A stretch of DNA of 64,000 nucleotides from the NCBI GenBank assembly GCA_021442155.1, contig CM038225.1, positions 81,728,925-81,792,924 on the forward strand, in the 5' to 3' direction. The notes below the pieces were generated by a model. That model made no database searches. It saw only the letters and a program-made list of their open reading frames with translations, and was not told the origin of the DNA. How positions within the stretch are numbered: the first letter of the stretch is position 1; each line of letters starts with the position of its first letter. This DNA is from Cymbidium sinense. Lineage: Eukaryota > Streptophyta > Magnoliopsida > Asparagales > Orchidaceae. A program made the position numbers and the translations under genes. Positions 25,496 to 38,435 of the stretch are shown in pieces.

Positions 25496-26398
25496 TTAAG
25501 ATGTCTTTGAGCTGTGTGCCTCCTCTTCAGTAGTAGTCAGCTGGGCTAAGCATATCTCTGGATCAAGGAGATTCTTGACTAGAGATTCCATCATCTCTTT
25601 GGATAAGACAAGGGCGTCATATATGCTTAACTTAGCTAGAAACTTTTTAAGAAGTGCTAGAACATTGTAATCAACTTTGACTTGGTCCTCCACAAGCATA
25701 TCCATGGGTGGAGCATCTTGTTGAGGGGCTATCTGCTCATTAGAATCAATGTCTTGTTTACCCTTATCAAGAGGTGCTACCTTAGGAGGTAGATCTTTGC
25801 CACTGCTTAGGTTGACCTCAGTGACTTCTTGGAATGATGAACTTATGAAAAGTTTTACCTTCTCATCAAGTATACCTACAGCTTCTCCTATGGGATCCTC
25901 AAAGTCAGTTGACTCCAAGTCAATCTCAAGAGGCAAACCCGATTGATTTAGAAAGGGAAAGTCTGATTTTGAATTAGAAGAGAATGGATTAGAATGACTA
26001 TAACTATCATTATTATTTTTTAGACTTTGAGAGTTTTTAAGAGGAATAAAATCTAAAGTATCAGAAGTGGGTAAGATGTAAGTGAAAGCTTTCTTCATTT
26101 ATTTCTTTTTAGGTGGAGGTACATGATAAAAATCTAACAAAGTAAGTGGGGTAATGGATTTAATGCTCTTTTTCATTGATACAACGCTCCTGCTAGTAGA
26201 AGAGAAGCTAGTGGAGGAAGAAGTAGTTGCTACAACTGTGGATGGAGTGTTGGACTCGGACGGTGGTTGCGCTACTGAACTATCCCGATCAAGTAAGGTG
26301 GATTGCTGATGCTGCTGCTCGGTTGTCACCTTCTTTAAGTTATCTTTGGAAAATTGCATACCTTTCTTGGTGTTGGAGGTTTGAGCTACCTCAAGCAC
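25496..26398 (-). pseudogene. gag-protease linker
   Basis: Two adjacent frames (26,398-26,099 and 26,098-25,496) encode a Ser/Thr- and Gln-rich low-complexity stretch with runs such as SSSTSFSSTSRSV, then an acidic region, and finally VDYNVLALLKKFLAKLSIYDALVLSKE. That last segment matches the conserved 'L..L.K.PA.LS.YDAL..S' helix that precedes protease in Tat gag-pol. They are separated by one stop codon and a basic PPPKKK, so this was probably one reading frame. Function of the linker is not established. Confidence 0.6.
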
Positions 26399-27107
26399 CT
26401 ATAAAGAGAGTTTCTTAATTTCAGAAACTACTTTCTTAGAGGTTCGGGATAAGGCAATATCCCAACCTTCTTTTATCTTGAGAGGATCGCAAGTTTCCCA
26501 AAGAATTACCCTAATAGAATAGGAAGGTTGTTCTACAAAGTATTCCTTGGGTATAACTATGGCACCTGACTTGTAGCAACGCTCAAGCCAGTCCTTAAAT
26601 GTAATTCAATCTTCTAAGACATGACTAATCATGCGGTGGTAGGGGCAATAGTTAGGATCATTACTCTTACCCATATCTTCCGGCCTCTTGGGCTCTGGTA
26701 GTTGAAAGTCAGGTTTCTTTAAGAGATTATTAAAGATTTTCCTAACTACCTCCCTCTTGAATGAATATGACTTATTCAATCTATCAGCAAGAGTAGGTGT
26801 AATAACTACCTAGCCGGGGGTAGGAATACCACTGCTGGGTAGGCTACTGATATGGAGGGAATGGCCATTATGGTAGCTAATATGATGGCCGAGGTGGTGG
26901 CAAAGGAGGTGGTAAAGGAGGCTACAGAGCTCGAGGTTTCTCATACTGGACTTTGGCTTGTTGCTTTCCTCTATCCATTGACACAACTGTCCCTGACTTC
27001 TTCTCGAACACCTTCTATGGCTTGGGTCGAAATGATTGGTCGGGAAAGGGTAACTGCTTGGCTTTCTCTTGTAGGCTAGTCACCTTTTTAATTAGTTTCT
27101 CAAATAT
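26399..27107 (-). pseudogene. gag C-terminal region with damaged zinc-knuckle-like motif
   Basis: On the - strand a frame from about 26,720 to 26,400 reads DPNYCPYHRMISHVLED, then a TGA stop where the family has a Cys, then TFKDWLERCYKSGAIVIP. The C..H.....H....C arrangement is the usual Tat zinc-like motif (type CKYHR..SH....C), so the stop replaces the last zinc ligand. A TAG ends the frame at about 26,400. Between 26,740 and 27,107 the sequence is Pro-, Tyr- and Arg-rich in the sense direction, with more stops. Confidence 0.6.
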
Positions 27108-28130
27108 CTAGATGGTAAAGCCCTTAAGCATGAAGGTGACTGGGCCATGAATATTCTTGAGGAGAATCTCAATGACATGCTGTTCAGATAGGTGTGGCTC
27201 GCATTTCATGCTTAGGTTACACCACTTGAGAATATAATTAACAAGGGACTCATTGGGAACTTGTATCGCCACAACGAGCTCACATATAGTCACTCTTTGA
27301 TGAGCTCTAACAAACCTTTTGATGAAGAGGTGCTCCAACTCAGCAAAAGTCCCCATCGAATTGTTGGGCAATTCGGTATACCAATCAAATGCAACCCCTG
27401 CTAGGCTGCTGACAAAACGTCTGAACAAAAGTGCATCACTACCATCAGCGTTACAACAAATGACTTTCAAATGTGCAATATACTGATGCGGGTTTCCACT
27501 ACCATCAAAGATTTTGAAGGAAGACATCACAAAACCCTTAGGGTATTGAACTGCATCAAATTCCTTCGGATATAGTCTACCCTTTGGAATAGATGAGCTC
27601 TTACGGGCTTGCGCCATCGCTTCCTTCACTTGATGCTCTACCATATGCTTGATATCCTTCTCATGCATGGAGGTGCCATCTATAACCTTCATATGTAAAC
27701 TACCAGCGTCATCCTCTGCTGGAGTGCACCTAGGATGCTCTAAGATATGTACGAACTCTGGATGGTCGGCTATCATGGGAGAGGGCTATGAAACTGGGGC
27801 TGATTTCTGTAATACTAAAACTACGCAATCAACTCCTCAATCTTCATCCCCATCTTATCAATATGATCATCCCTTCATCTGAGATGGTGGAGGAGGTGCC
27901 GAGTCGAGTGAGAAGTGTCACCTTCCTCGAGCACGACACCTTCCTGGCTAGTCTGATCCTATTGTGGATCCCCGAGTGTCAACCAGGTGGACCTCAGCTA
28001 TGTTATCCAACATGTCATCCTCATCAGGAATGAAGCTGAATCTATCCTCATCCTGATCTGAATGGTCCCTCCCAAGAATTTGCCTCTTCTTGGCAAAAAT
28101 CTCATCGGTTTGGACTGTTCCCGTCGATTT
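27108..28130 (-). pseudogene. Tat-type gag (capsid), broken at the N-terminus
   Basis: Gag forms the virus-like particle that packages element RNA. The 222-residue frame at 27,776-27,108 contains KHMVEHQVKEAMAQARK (matrix-like helix, residues 43-60), then YPKEFDAVQYPKGFVMSSFK and IFDGSGNPHQYIAHLKVI (residues 70-112) and FVSSLAGVAFDWYTELP (residues 126-142). It ends with FIKRFV and SEQHVIEILLKNIHGP. This order and wording is standard for plant Ty3/gypsy capsids of the Tat group. Upstream, 28,110-28,000 has a coding-like phrase (FAKKRQILGRDHSDQDEDRF) in a different frame, so at least one frameshift lies near 27,800-27,950. The leader and primer-binding site that should follow toward 28,165 are absent. 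Confidence 0.8.
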
Positions 28131-30100
28131 CGCTGGCTAGGAAGAAGTAATTGTCCAATCCCGTGGCTAATGATTGGATGGTCTAGATTTCATGCTAGAT
28201 CTCACTGATTTTGTCCTTATATCACGTGAATCTAATCTGGACCATTCGATCTATGATCGGATGGTCCAATCAGAATCGCACCCTCCCTCACATTTTCCTG
28301 CTCGTTTGCTAACGCGGCACCGCGCCAACCAATTACGCAGCGCCACATGGCATTGTGACTGGGATAAGCAGAAAATTAGGGATTTTTTGATTTTAATAAT
28401 TATTTAAATCACCTAAAACTTTAAAAATTCATAGAAAGTAAAATACTTAACTAAAAATTGAAAATAATGGTTCATTAGATTCATCTTTCCGAGAGAAATC
28501 CAACAAATCCAAAATCCCCAAATTTCACTAAATATTTTGAGCTTAATTTGAGTTTTAGTGCAAATTTAATTTCATAAATTAATCTAAAAATACACATCAT
28601 ATGGATTTGAAATTTGCAGAGATTGAAATTGAAGTTAAAATACAATTACCACTAAAATTTGAAGTCAAAAAATTTTTTGGATTCAGAGATGTTGCATTCT
28701 AGAGCTCAAATAGTCTAATTTTATTAAAAATAAATTAATAGACTTTATAAAGATCATGAAAAATAATTTAAATTAGTTGAAACTTTAGAAAATTATAATA
28801 AATTATATAAAAATCATAAAAATATAAATAAATATTTATTTTTAAGGCATTTTAGAGATAAATTTATTAAAAATATCTTTAATTGATTTTGAGCAGTAAT
28901 TATAGCTTAATTAGGGTTTAATAAAAAATTAATTATATTAATTACTCCCTAATTAATTAATTAATTAGCCTCAAAATTTCTGAATTATTTAGGGGTATGA
29001 CTTGTGCCTCCCCTAATTTTCTTGGGATTTATTGGTTAATTAATTAGAAGAATGATCTAATTAGGCCTTAATTACTCTCTTAACTTGATTAAGGCTCATT
29101 TGTCACTATTTAACACTGAGGAGACTTAGGGATTAAATTGGGACGTCTTTCCTAATCTTTTCCTTAAGTCTACTTCATTTGGAGGATAGTTAACCCATGT
29201 GGCAATTAAGTTTAGGTTTAATTAAGTGATTAATGATTTCATTAATCTAATTAAAATCTACAATAAATCAGAACCTAGTTAATCAATTAATGGGTAGATC
29301 TTTAGGTTTTCAATAACCTAATGACATTTAAGGAAATTTTGGTTAACCCACATTTGTGGGAAAACCATAAAAGTACTTAATTAAGTTTCTTAATCTAATT
29401 AATTATTAATTTTGAGCTAATTGCATTAGGCCCTTTCATTTCATAGGATCATTGCAAGTTATTTTTCATGCATATCATGTTGGTTCATAATTATTTAATT
29501 AATTACTTTAAGGTAACATAGGCAAGGGTTAATTAATGGATTTAATGCATATCACAACTTAATTAACCCATAAAATCAACTTAATTACTTTCCATTAAAC
29601 CAATTCAATTCAAAAACATGGGAATGGGTTAGGATCAACAAAATTTCCCTCATTTCATTAAATAAAATCAAAACATAAAAATGAAAGATGGCATTAACAA
29701 GATTTGATTTTTCTTAAATGCTTTTATTTGATATGATTGTCCTTAGGAATTAATTTGATTGAATAAAAAATGTGTTTTATGTCTTATTATTCCTTTCCAT
29801 TCATATTAAATGATGTGTGTCATGTGGTTTCATGCATTCATGTTTTCAAAATGTATAAATTAAAGTGAATTTCCTTTATGTTAAGCTTGCATGTGTTGAT
29901 TAACCTATGAATATGTGTGGCTATTATCACTATTAAATCCAAATATATTTTTAAAAATCTTATAAATAAGTAATAACATATGAAGTAATAGTAGTTATGA
30001 TTACATATAGGTTTGCATGTGCTTATAAATTAAGTATGTGAAATAGAGCTTTCTTTTCTTGAATCTATATATAGTTTCACATGCATTTGAATGTTAATAA

Positions 30101-30722
30101 GTATATAGTCTAAACTTCTCGAGAATACGAGACTTTAGTTAGCCCCAAGGTGGTCATTTGATTATCTGACTTCCCTAGTTTAATGATGACACGTACTTAT
30201 TTGATATCATTTACATGTGTTCCTACATTAGAATTGGAATGAAATTTTTTTTCACATACATAAGTGTTATAATCAAATAAAACATGTTATTTTTACATGA
30301 TTTTCTTTCTCTTACTTACATATACATTCATGTATAGTGAGATAGCAAAGTATATAGTCTGGACATCCCAGGAATACGAGGCTTTAACTAGCCCCAAGGA
30401 GGCTATTTGATTATCTCACTTTTCTGGTTTAACAAAGGCATGTACTCGCTTATTTCTCTTTACATATGTATGTATGTGTGGCTAAAGGATGAAAATTCCT
30501 CTTTTTTACTAAGAATACATGCATTCATCATAATAGACTAAATGATTGAATTAATTAGCCATATGATATGGGGTCTCTTTCCTTATGTTCTTACATACAA
30601 ATTTACAGGTATTTGAATGAAAATGGGTATATAATTTAGACATCCAGGGAATACGAGGCTTTAGCTAGCCCCAAGGAGGTCATTTGATTATCGCACATCC
30701 CTGGTTTAATAATGACACATGC
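30101..30722 (+). repeat. Three tandem copies of an LTR-X module, period about 240-280 bp
   Basis: Modules at about 30,101-30,200, 30,350-30,446 and 30,627-30,722 share a core: tatatagtct..acatc..ggaatacgaggcttta..tagccccaagg..g, then catttgattatc. Only one module is present in the copies at about 2,335, 11,105 and 55,020. Two are present in the - copy, at 48,775 and 49,005. Confidence 0.8.
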
Positions 30723-31440
30723 CTATTTAATTTCATTTCTATGTTTTTTGTGTAAGAATTTGGGTAAAGCTTTAAATTTACATGATTAAATAATTCAATC
30801 AAATAAGAAATATAAACTTCAAATATGCACATCTACATTCATTATTTGAGTGTGCTAAAACATGTTGTATGTATAGATGCACTTTGAATTAAATCATATG
30901 CATGTTATTTGTGATGGAAAGAAATGAACCACCTTTTTTAAGTTGAATCTTTCTACACTTAGAAAATCTTAACTCTAAAGCCTAGTTAGGAAATACCACA
31001 CAAGCCTTAACACACACATTAAAATTAAGTCACTACTTCTAGCTTTATGTTAGGGTGGTGCTTGGTTTGATATATGTTTTATTTTGTGTTGTAAAATTTT
31101 AGACTGGATGTTAGGGCGTATGCCTCGTAGACTAGATGGTAGGCCATGATTAGTCTAATCATTTTTTTGTAGGGGATTGTGCTTAAGGGGTCATAGAAAA
31201 ATAAATATAAATGTTCTCTTTGTAGGTTTCTTAAGCCCCTAAGCATAATCCAAGTTAGGACATGTGGGCTTGGTTACCCATGTGTAAGGTGCTAAGTCCA
31301 AATTATAAATATAACTGCTTGGGTTGTATGTATGTTTAGCGAATCTTTGTTTTGCAGGTGTAGTTAGATTCACTTTTCCTATTTTTAATATAATTTTACA
31401 TTAGGAATTAGGATTAGTGTTATGAAGGGGGGCATAAGAT

Positions 31441-33940
31441 GAGCATTGACAAGAAGGCTTTGTCCTGGGAGGCCATGTGATGCCTTTGGAGTGGAACAAA
31501 CCAAATCAAAGAAGGAGAAAGATACTTAAAAACATGAAGACATGAAGACATGAAGAGTGAATACCCACCATAACACTTATTCATTTATAAATTATAATTA
31601 TTCTTTCATATTCTGGATTGAATAAGGGTAGAGCTCGGCTACCCATCCTTTCTCTTTTTGGGTTGTACGACAGTACCCGACCGCACCGACCTTTTATTCT
31701 TTTGCATTAGCTATAAAATGTTTGATGTTTTGTTTAGCTTATGCATTAGAAATTACATGCCTCTTCATAGTTTCTTTATGATTGGTGTCTGTTGTATGTC
31801 TTAGATGTGATTAGGCACTTAGGAATCAAAATTTCTACCAAACTACAACTCATAATTAAATTTCTAAATAACTCATAACCTCACATAAAGCTTAGGTGTT
31901 AAATTAAGATAATTAAAAGATTTAGCAACCCCTTAGATGAATATTGTATGTTTAACATGATACATATCATCTTGAATCACTCTTGTAAAATGAGATCCAT
32001 TCTTCAAATACATCAGCATTTACTATATTTTCAAATAAAAAAGGATTCTTGCCTATATATTTCTCTTGATGGAGGAAATGACAACCAAGTGGAGTAAGCT
32101 CATGCCAGTGGTTGTAAGCTCAGCAGCAGGTGGTTTATCATCTCTTATGGAGGTAAACCTTATACCCATCTTCTCTTAGATTTAGGTCATGCTTTGGCTT
32201 ATGAAAAAACTCCCTAGATTTGGGATCCGAGGTTGCTATTTCCTTCTAGCTACTAGCATAAATCCTTACCTCTTAGACATTTCTGCAATTTTATATTGTG
32301 GGATTATAAGTCCTAGCTTTCTAATGAAATGCCAACTTCAATAAAATAAATCTCTTCAATTTTAAACATATAAAACCCAACCATATGATAGATTGAAATG
32401 CTAACTATGCTTCCTAGTATCATGAGCATTTCCTACTTATTCCCTTTGGCTTCTAAAATAAGTCTTATCCTTGAATAATCTCATTTGATTTTCTAGACAT
32501 AACCAATTTTTGATAGTCTAGTGTTGAAATCTTTGGAGACTTTAATTTCTACTTTAAACTATGAGCATTAGGTAGAAGGCTTTGTCCTAGGAGGCCATGC
32601 GATGCCTTTGGAGTGGAACAAACCAAATCAAAGAAGGAGGAAGATACATAAGGACATGAAGACATGAAGACATGAAGAGTGAAGACCCCCATAGAACTTA
32701 TTCATTTATGAATTGTAATTATTCTTTCATATTATGGGTTGTATAAGGGTAGAGGTTGGCTACCCATCTTTTCTCTTTTTGGGTTGTACTGTGGTCGATG
32801 ACCGCACTGACCTTTTATTCTTTTGTGTTAGCTATAAAATGTTTGATATTTTTTTAGCTTGTGCATTAGAAATTACATGCCTCTTTATAGTTTCTTTATG
32901 ATTGGTGTTTGTTGTATGGCCTCGATGCAATTAGGCTCTTAGAAAAAAATAAATTTTCTACCCAACTATAACTCGTAATTAAATTTCTAAATAACTCATA
33001 ACCTCACATAAAGCTTAAGTGTTAAATTAAGATAATTAAAAGATTTAGCAACCCCTTAGATGAATGTTGTATGTTTAACACCATACATATCATCTTAAAT
33101 CACTCTTGTAAAATGAGGGCCTCCATTCTTGCACATATGGGAACTGCTTGACTTGTGAGAGCTACTCCTACTGATGGAGCTTCACCCTCTTCTCTCTTGA
33201 TTTATCCCATAACTCATTTAAACATGCATTTAGGCATACAAAAATCCCAATGCCTTTGTCAAAATGAAGTGTCAAAAATGAAATAAAATTTGAAAAGATT
33301 TGCATTTGTAGATTAAGCCATTACTCATACCACTCATGCTCTAGTCTCTTTAGACAGTGGGTTTAAGGATTTTAGTCTCTTTATAAATAATAATAACCTA
33401 ACTATCTTGCAAAATCATATGACTTGCCTATATTATTTTAAAAAGTAGGAGGAGTTAGCTGGTTGCCACTCTAGGTGGTTGTAAGCCTAGCAGTCATGTA
33501 GTTTATTTTCTCTTGTGGAGGTAAATCTTATACCCATCTTTGCTTAGATTTAAATCATGCTTTGGCTTATGCCTAAACTCCCTAGATTTAGGATCCGAGG
33601 TAGCTATTTCCTTCTAGCTACTAGCATAAATCTTCACCTCTTAGGCATTTCTGCAACCTTGTGTTGTGGGATTATAAATCCTAGCTTTCTAATGAAATGT
33701 CAACTTCAATAAAATAAATCTCTTCAATTTCAAACATATAAAGCATAACCATAGGATAGATTGAAATACTAACTAGGCTTCCTAATATTATGAGTATTTT
33801 TTACTTATTCCCTTTGGCTTCTAAAATAAGTCTTCTCCTTGAACAATCCCATTTGATTTTCCAAACATAACCAATTTTTGATGGTCTAGCCTTGAAATCT
33901 TTGGAGACTTTAATTTCTTCTTTAATCAAGAGTATTATTA
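31441..33940 (+). repeat. Tandem duplication of about 1.1-1.3 kb inside LTR-X copy 4
   Basis: The block starting gagcatt..agaaggctttgtcct at 31,441 restarts at 32,573, a shift of 1,132 bp. Both units carry the acatgaag microrepeat, a TTTTATTCTTTTG block, the agatttagcaaccccttag block and the ctttggagactttaattt end. The second unit is longer because about 240 bp near 33,115-33,400 are missing from the first. Confidence 0.8.
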
Positions 33941-34239
33941 AAGGATTTCATCTCTTAGGGTGTAATTAACTATGGGGGCTCATCTCCATAGGGAACTTAA
34001 CGAACCTGACTTAAAATATACCCTGCTTTACTTTTTCATGTAAAATAGGGAAAAAAATCTCTGGTACATTCGAAGACCCATCATACCTTAGGAGTCCTTA
34101 TTAGGTGATTAGGTCCATTATAGGGTGATGATTTCTATCTTTCGAGATAGTGTACCATTCTTTAATGTTATATCCGATTACTTTAATAAGTACCCCCAAG
34201 ATCTGCATGGTGTCCCACATCCTAAAAATAAACACCATA

Positions 34240-37200
34240 ATGGCATACAAATTTATAATGATTAAAGAGGAATAATTAAACATTGCAACATAATACATTC
34301 AACCACATTATTGCCTAAGGACAATCAAACTAAATAAAACCATTTAAGATCAACCAAAGTTATTATGAGGTTTGATTTTAGATTTGAATTATTAAAATTA
34401 AAGGGGAGAAAGACATTTGTTGTTTTACCCCATCCCACATTAGTAACTTATTGTGTTTAAGAAAAACTAATTAAGTAAATTTTATGGATTGATTAAGTTC
34501 AAATCATTAAGCAATTAATTTAATTTCCCTTTCCTAAATCTCTCTAATTTAATTAACCATTTGACAATAAGTCTACAATGATATGCCATGAGTAATTAAA
34601 ATTGCAATGCACTTAATAAGACATAATCCAATAAGGCTCATGCTTAAGGGTTTATTAGATTAAAGAAGAATCTAATTAAGTACTTATATGGTTTTCCCAC
34701 ACCCATGGGTTAACCATATATTCCTTAAGGTTCTTTATGTTATTAAATACATAAAGAGGAACCCATGAATGCAATTTAAATTTTTTGAAATAATTAGCAT
34801 TTTAGTTTGAATTATCATCCCATTAATTTACTTAATTAACCTTTAATTACCATACCCATTCATGTTTTACCCCATCTCACATTAGTAACTTAATGTGTTT
34901 AAGAAAAAATAATTAAGTAAATTTAATGGATTGATTAAGTTCAAATCATTAAGCAATTAATTTAATTTCCCTCTCCTAAGTCTTTCTAATTTAATTAACC
35001 ATTTAACCATGAGCCTCCAATGATATGCTAATGAGTAATTAAAAAGTACAATACTCTTAATAAGACCTAATGCAATGATGCCCATGCTTAAGGGTTAATT
35101 AGATTAAAAAAGAATCTAATTAAGTACTTATATGATTTTCCCACACCCACGGGTTAACCATATGTTCCTTAAGGTTCATTATGTTATTAAACACATAAAG
35201 AGGAACCCATGAATTCAATTTGAATTATATGAAATAATTATCATTTTAATTTGAAATATCATTCCATTAATTTACTTAATTAACCTTTAATTAAAATACC
35301 CATTACTTAACCCTCCTAATGAAATGTATTTAGGAGAACAATTAGGAAAGGGGTCCTAATCATTTTCCCTTATCACTCCACTATTAACAGTGATTAGATC
35401 ATTAATCATTTAAATTTAACTATTTAACATTTTTAATAATTATTAAATTGATTAAGAAGTAATTATGATATGAATTTCAAATTCTCCAAATTATATGGCC
35501 AATAAATCCGAAAAATATTATGGGAGGCAAAGGACATCCAATGGGATTAACCCACTAAAATTGTGGTCAATTAGCTAAGAAATTAGTCTTTAATTAGGGT
35601 AATTAACCTAGACCTCAAATCATAATTAAGCACTATTCATAATTCAAACATTGGGGATTTTATTTTATTAAATTCTCCTCTCTTTACCCTTTCCAATATG
35701 AGTTTATTTATACTTTCTAGATTTTTTTTTACAATTAATTATGAATTTTTAAAGTTCTGGCCATTTAATTGCATTTTAATAACATAATTAATCCCCTAAA
35801 CTGTCAGCACTACGTGGAAGCTGACATGGCAGCGCTTTCCATGTGGTGTTACATGATAGGCTACTTAAAATGTCTCCCGTGGCAGTATAGTCAGCGGCGG
35901 CGGACGCAATTCCTTCCATGCTGTCTGATCTTGGATCGGATGGAGGAGATTAATCTCATAATTTCTATTAAATTAAATCAAAATTTCTAGCGGATTAAAT
36001 CACCGTTGTTCTAATCATGTGGAACGGACGATCGATGATCCCTCGTCCCCCGGGCACCAGAAGACGGACACCATCCACCTTCCACCGCTTGATGTGAGCT
36101 TGCTAAAGCTTGTGGGATGTCGGGATTGACTCTAAAACATGCGAGGAGGAGTTCTAAGGAGATCCTATGATGAAAAACTCATGCAATCACACTTTACTTC
36201 AGAAAAGGCCAACACCTAAGCAATTTTTTGCCTCCCCATCGACATCTCAGTGGACCAAAGGCCACCACTAAGCTCATAGGAGTTGGTCTTAGACTGGTCT
36301 ATGGTGATCAAATTGATTAGTGATCAATTCATTTTGACTCATCGGAGCTTGGGGAAGGTGTGGAAAGAGTTAATTTGAGTTTGGTAGAGTTTAGGTGAGT
36401 TTGGACTGGTGGGGCTCTTGGTTTTGAATGGGAGTTGGTCTCACTGGCGATGGGGTGCACTAGGGGATCGAGAGAAGCTCTGGGACTACTTGGAATGCCA
36501 TAGTGATGTGCTCTGTGTGAAGTTTTAATGGATGGGCTATACTCCTCTCCAAGTGAACCAATGGCTGAGATTGGCTCAGCCTTTGGCAGTCTTTCGGCCG
36601 GGGTAGGTGGCAAGATGGTCGTGGACTACTAAGGTGGAGGTGCATGAGAGGCCGAGGCAGTGGCATGGGTTGGCATGGGGTGTATCTCCTCCTCCAAGTG
36701 AACAATGGGGTGCCTTAGGTGAGTTCACCCTCTCATGACCCAAGGCTGAACCCAACAACTTTGGGTTAGGTCCAAGTGTCCAAAAAGAGTTAATGGTGGC
36801 TTTTATGGCTTGGGGAGTAGGTGAGACCATCCGAATGGGGATTTTGTCACATTTGGGTGGGTTAGTTCATGGGTTTTGACCCAAACTGGGTTCACCATGG
36901 GTTGGGTCCACTTGGCTGACCCATGGTGACCTAAAGATAAGTCTTGCAAAATTTGGTTATGTTTGGACTTGGTTTGAATGGGTTTGGCTAAATTTGACCC
37001 ATATGGGTCAAATAGGGTTCAATTGGATTAGGTTGACCAATTGGTCAAATTGGGTCAAACTAAGTGTTTGGGTGCATTCAAATGAAGTTTTGGAATGTAT
37101 TGGTGTCATTGGTTTGGTTTAATTTGAGGTGAATTTTAATTAGGCTCATATAAGTTCATTTGGGTCAAATGGGTTAAGTTCACCAATTTGGTTAAATTGG

Positions 37201-38435
37201 TCAAATTGGCTTGGGTGGAGGGTTGGTTTAGGTTCAATTGATCATTTGAGAATGATTGTAGGTGGTGGTTTGAATTAATTTGGATTTGGGAAGGATTAGT
37301 CAATTGAATCCTTTAGGTCAAGTGGGTCAATTTGGGTTGGTTCGACCAAATTGGATTCAATTGGATGTTGGATTATGTTCAATAATCAATTTGTGATTGA
37401 TTAGAGGTATTGGTTTTAATCAATGGGGTTTAGGATTTGATTTGACTCAATTTTCCCCCTTAGGTCAAATTGGGTCAACTTGGGTCAAGAGATCAAATTA
37501 GCTTGGTTAGGACAAATTGGTTGTTGAGTCATAGTCCATAATCAATTTATAATTGATGGGAGTCATTGGTTTCAACCAGTTGAGGTTGGAATGAGGTTTG
37601 GTTCAGTTTGGTCTATATAGGTTAATTAGTTCAACTTGGATCAAGTGATCAAATTGGCTTGGTTTGACCCAATTGATTGAAATTGGACTATTAAGGATGA
37701 CCAACAATCATCATAGAGGAGATTGGATAGGTTGATTCAATCCAATTTTGGTTGGATTGAAGTTTGAATCAATTTGGTCATTTAGGCCACTTTGGTTCAA
37801 GTGGACCAATTGGGTTTATTGAGTTGAATTGGGTTAAATTGGGTGTTGAGAAAAGTTCAATGATGAATTTAGGATTGATTGATGGCTTTGATTGCAATTC
37901 ATTTAGGTTTGATTGGATTTTGGTTCATTTGGACCTTTCGGGTCAAATGGGCTAACATGGGTTAATTGTATTCATTTGGTTCAATTGGTTTGATTATAAG
38001 CATTGGAAGAATTTGAAATAAAGTATTGAATGGTTGGAGTGCTTTTGTGAAAATCAATTGGATTTGGTCTACTTGAATGGGCTTGGGTTAGATCCATAGG
38101 ATGATGGTGGGATTAGTTTATGTTATGGGTTAAGTTAATTTGACTTGGAGCTTGAATATAAATTAAAATTTACTTGATGTTGGTTGTGGTGGCTTGAGGT
38201 CAGTTTTGAAGGAGTAGACAAGCATGGGTTTTAATTTAGGGTATATGATAGGTAAGGCCTATTTGTCTTAGGGTATAACCTAAGCTTAAGGTACATCTCC
38301 CTGAGTTTCTAGGCTTGGGTTTGGTGTTCCCTTAATCACTTAAAGTGTCCTATGACTAGGGAAATCCAAGTGCCTAGAAAATTCCTAAGTCTAAGATGGG
38401 AAGGATGAGTTCTCACTCCAAAAGTGAGGTCAATA
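34240..38435 (-). repeat. LTR-X copy 5 (-): first half of the 5' LTR of X element copy 2
   Basis: Collinear on the - strand with 57,928-61,973 and 13,978-18,149. The start motif GGTCAATA ends at 38,435. It contains the hairpin at 35,808-35,848, the W-box-like array at 36,870-37,960 and, at its broken end, the cctaaggacaatca block near 34,316, which is found at 49,427 in the - solo LTR. The break at 34,240 is the insertion point of LTR-X copy 4. Confidence 0.75.
34421..35304 (-). repeat. Tandem duplication of 442 bp in LTR-X copy 5
   Basis: A unit beginning tgttttaccccat..cacattagtaactta at 34,421 is repeated from 34,863. Both units include the phrase gattaaa.aagaatctaattaagtacttatatg and end with ttaacctttaatta..atacccatt. 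The duplication is absent from the other LTR-X copies. Confidence 0.85.

Larger units (their letters stand above)
28165..34239 (+). repeat. LTR-X copy 4 (+): 5'-truncated LTR nested in the 5' LTR of X element copy 2
   Basis: The sequence changes near 28,165 from the gag leader to LTR-X material that matches 540 onward (the GATCGGATGGTCCAA block, the GCCACATGG hairpin remnant at 28,340, and AT-rich tracts). It ends ACACCATA at 34,239, where antisense LTR-X begins. The first 2.9 kb or so of the LTR, including the W-box-like array, is missing. It belongs to a subfamily that carries three copies of the gaggcttta module and an internal 1.1-kb tandem duplication. Confidence 0.7.
13978..38435 (-). 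mobile_element. X element copy 2 (-): decayed Tat-lineage Ty3/gypsy retrotransposon with nested insertions
   Basis: Read on the - strand the element runs: 5' LTR from 38,435 (TATTGACCTC) to 34,240; a nested + LTR-X (34,239-28,165); gag, protease, RT, RNase H and integrase fragments (28,130-20,698); 3' UTR (20,697-18,150); and the 3' LTR from 18,149 (TATTGACCTC) to 13,978, where another + X element is inserted. The domain order gag-PR-RT-RH-IN is that of Ty3/gypsy. The absence of a chromodomain, an RT-RNase H connection containing RRCQPF, a protease tail with GRPWIH and an integrase with HQPP..YPT.ASWPFE point to the Tat (Ogre/Retand) group. The 3' half of the 5' LTR and the primer-binding site are missing, probably deleted. 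Confidence 0.75.
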
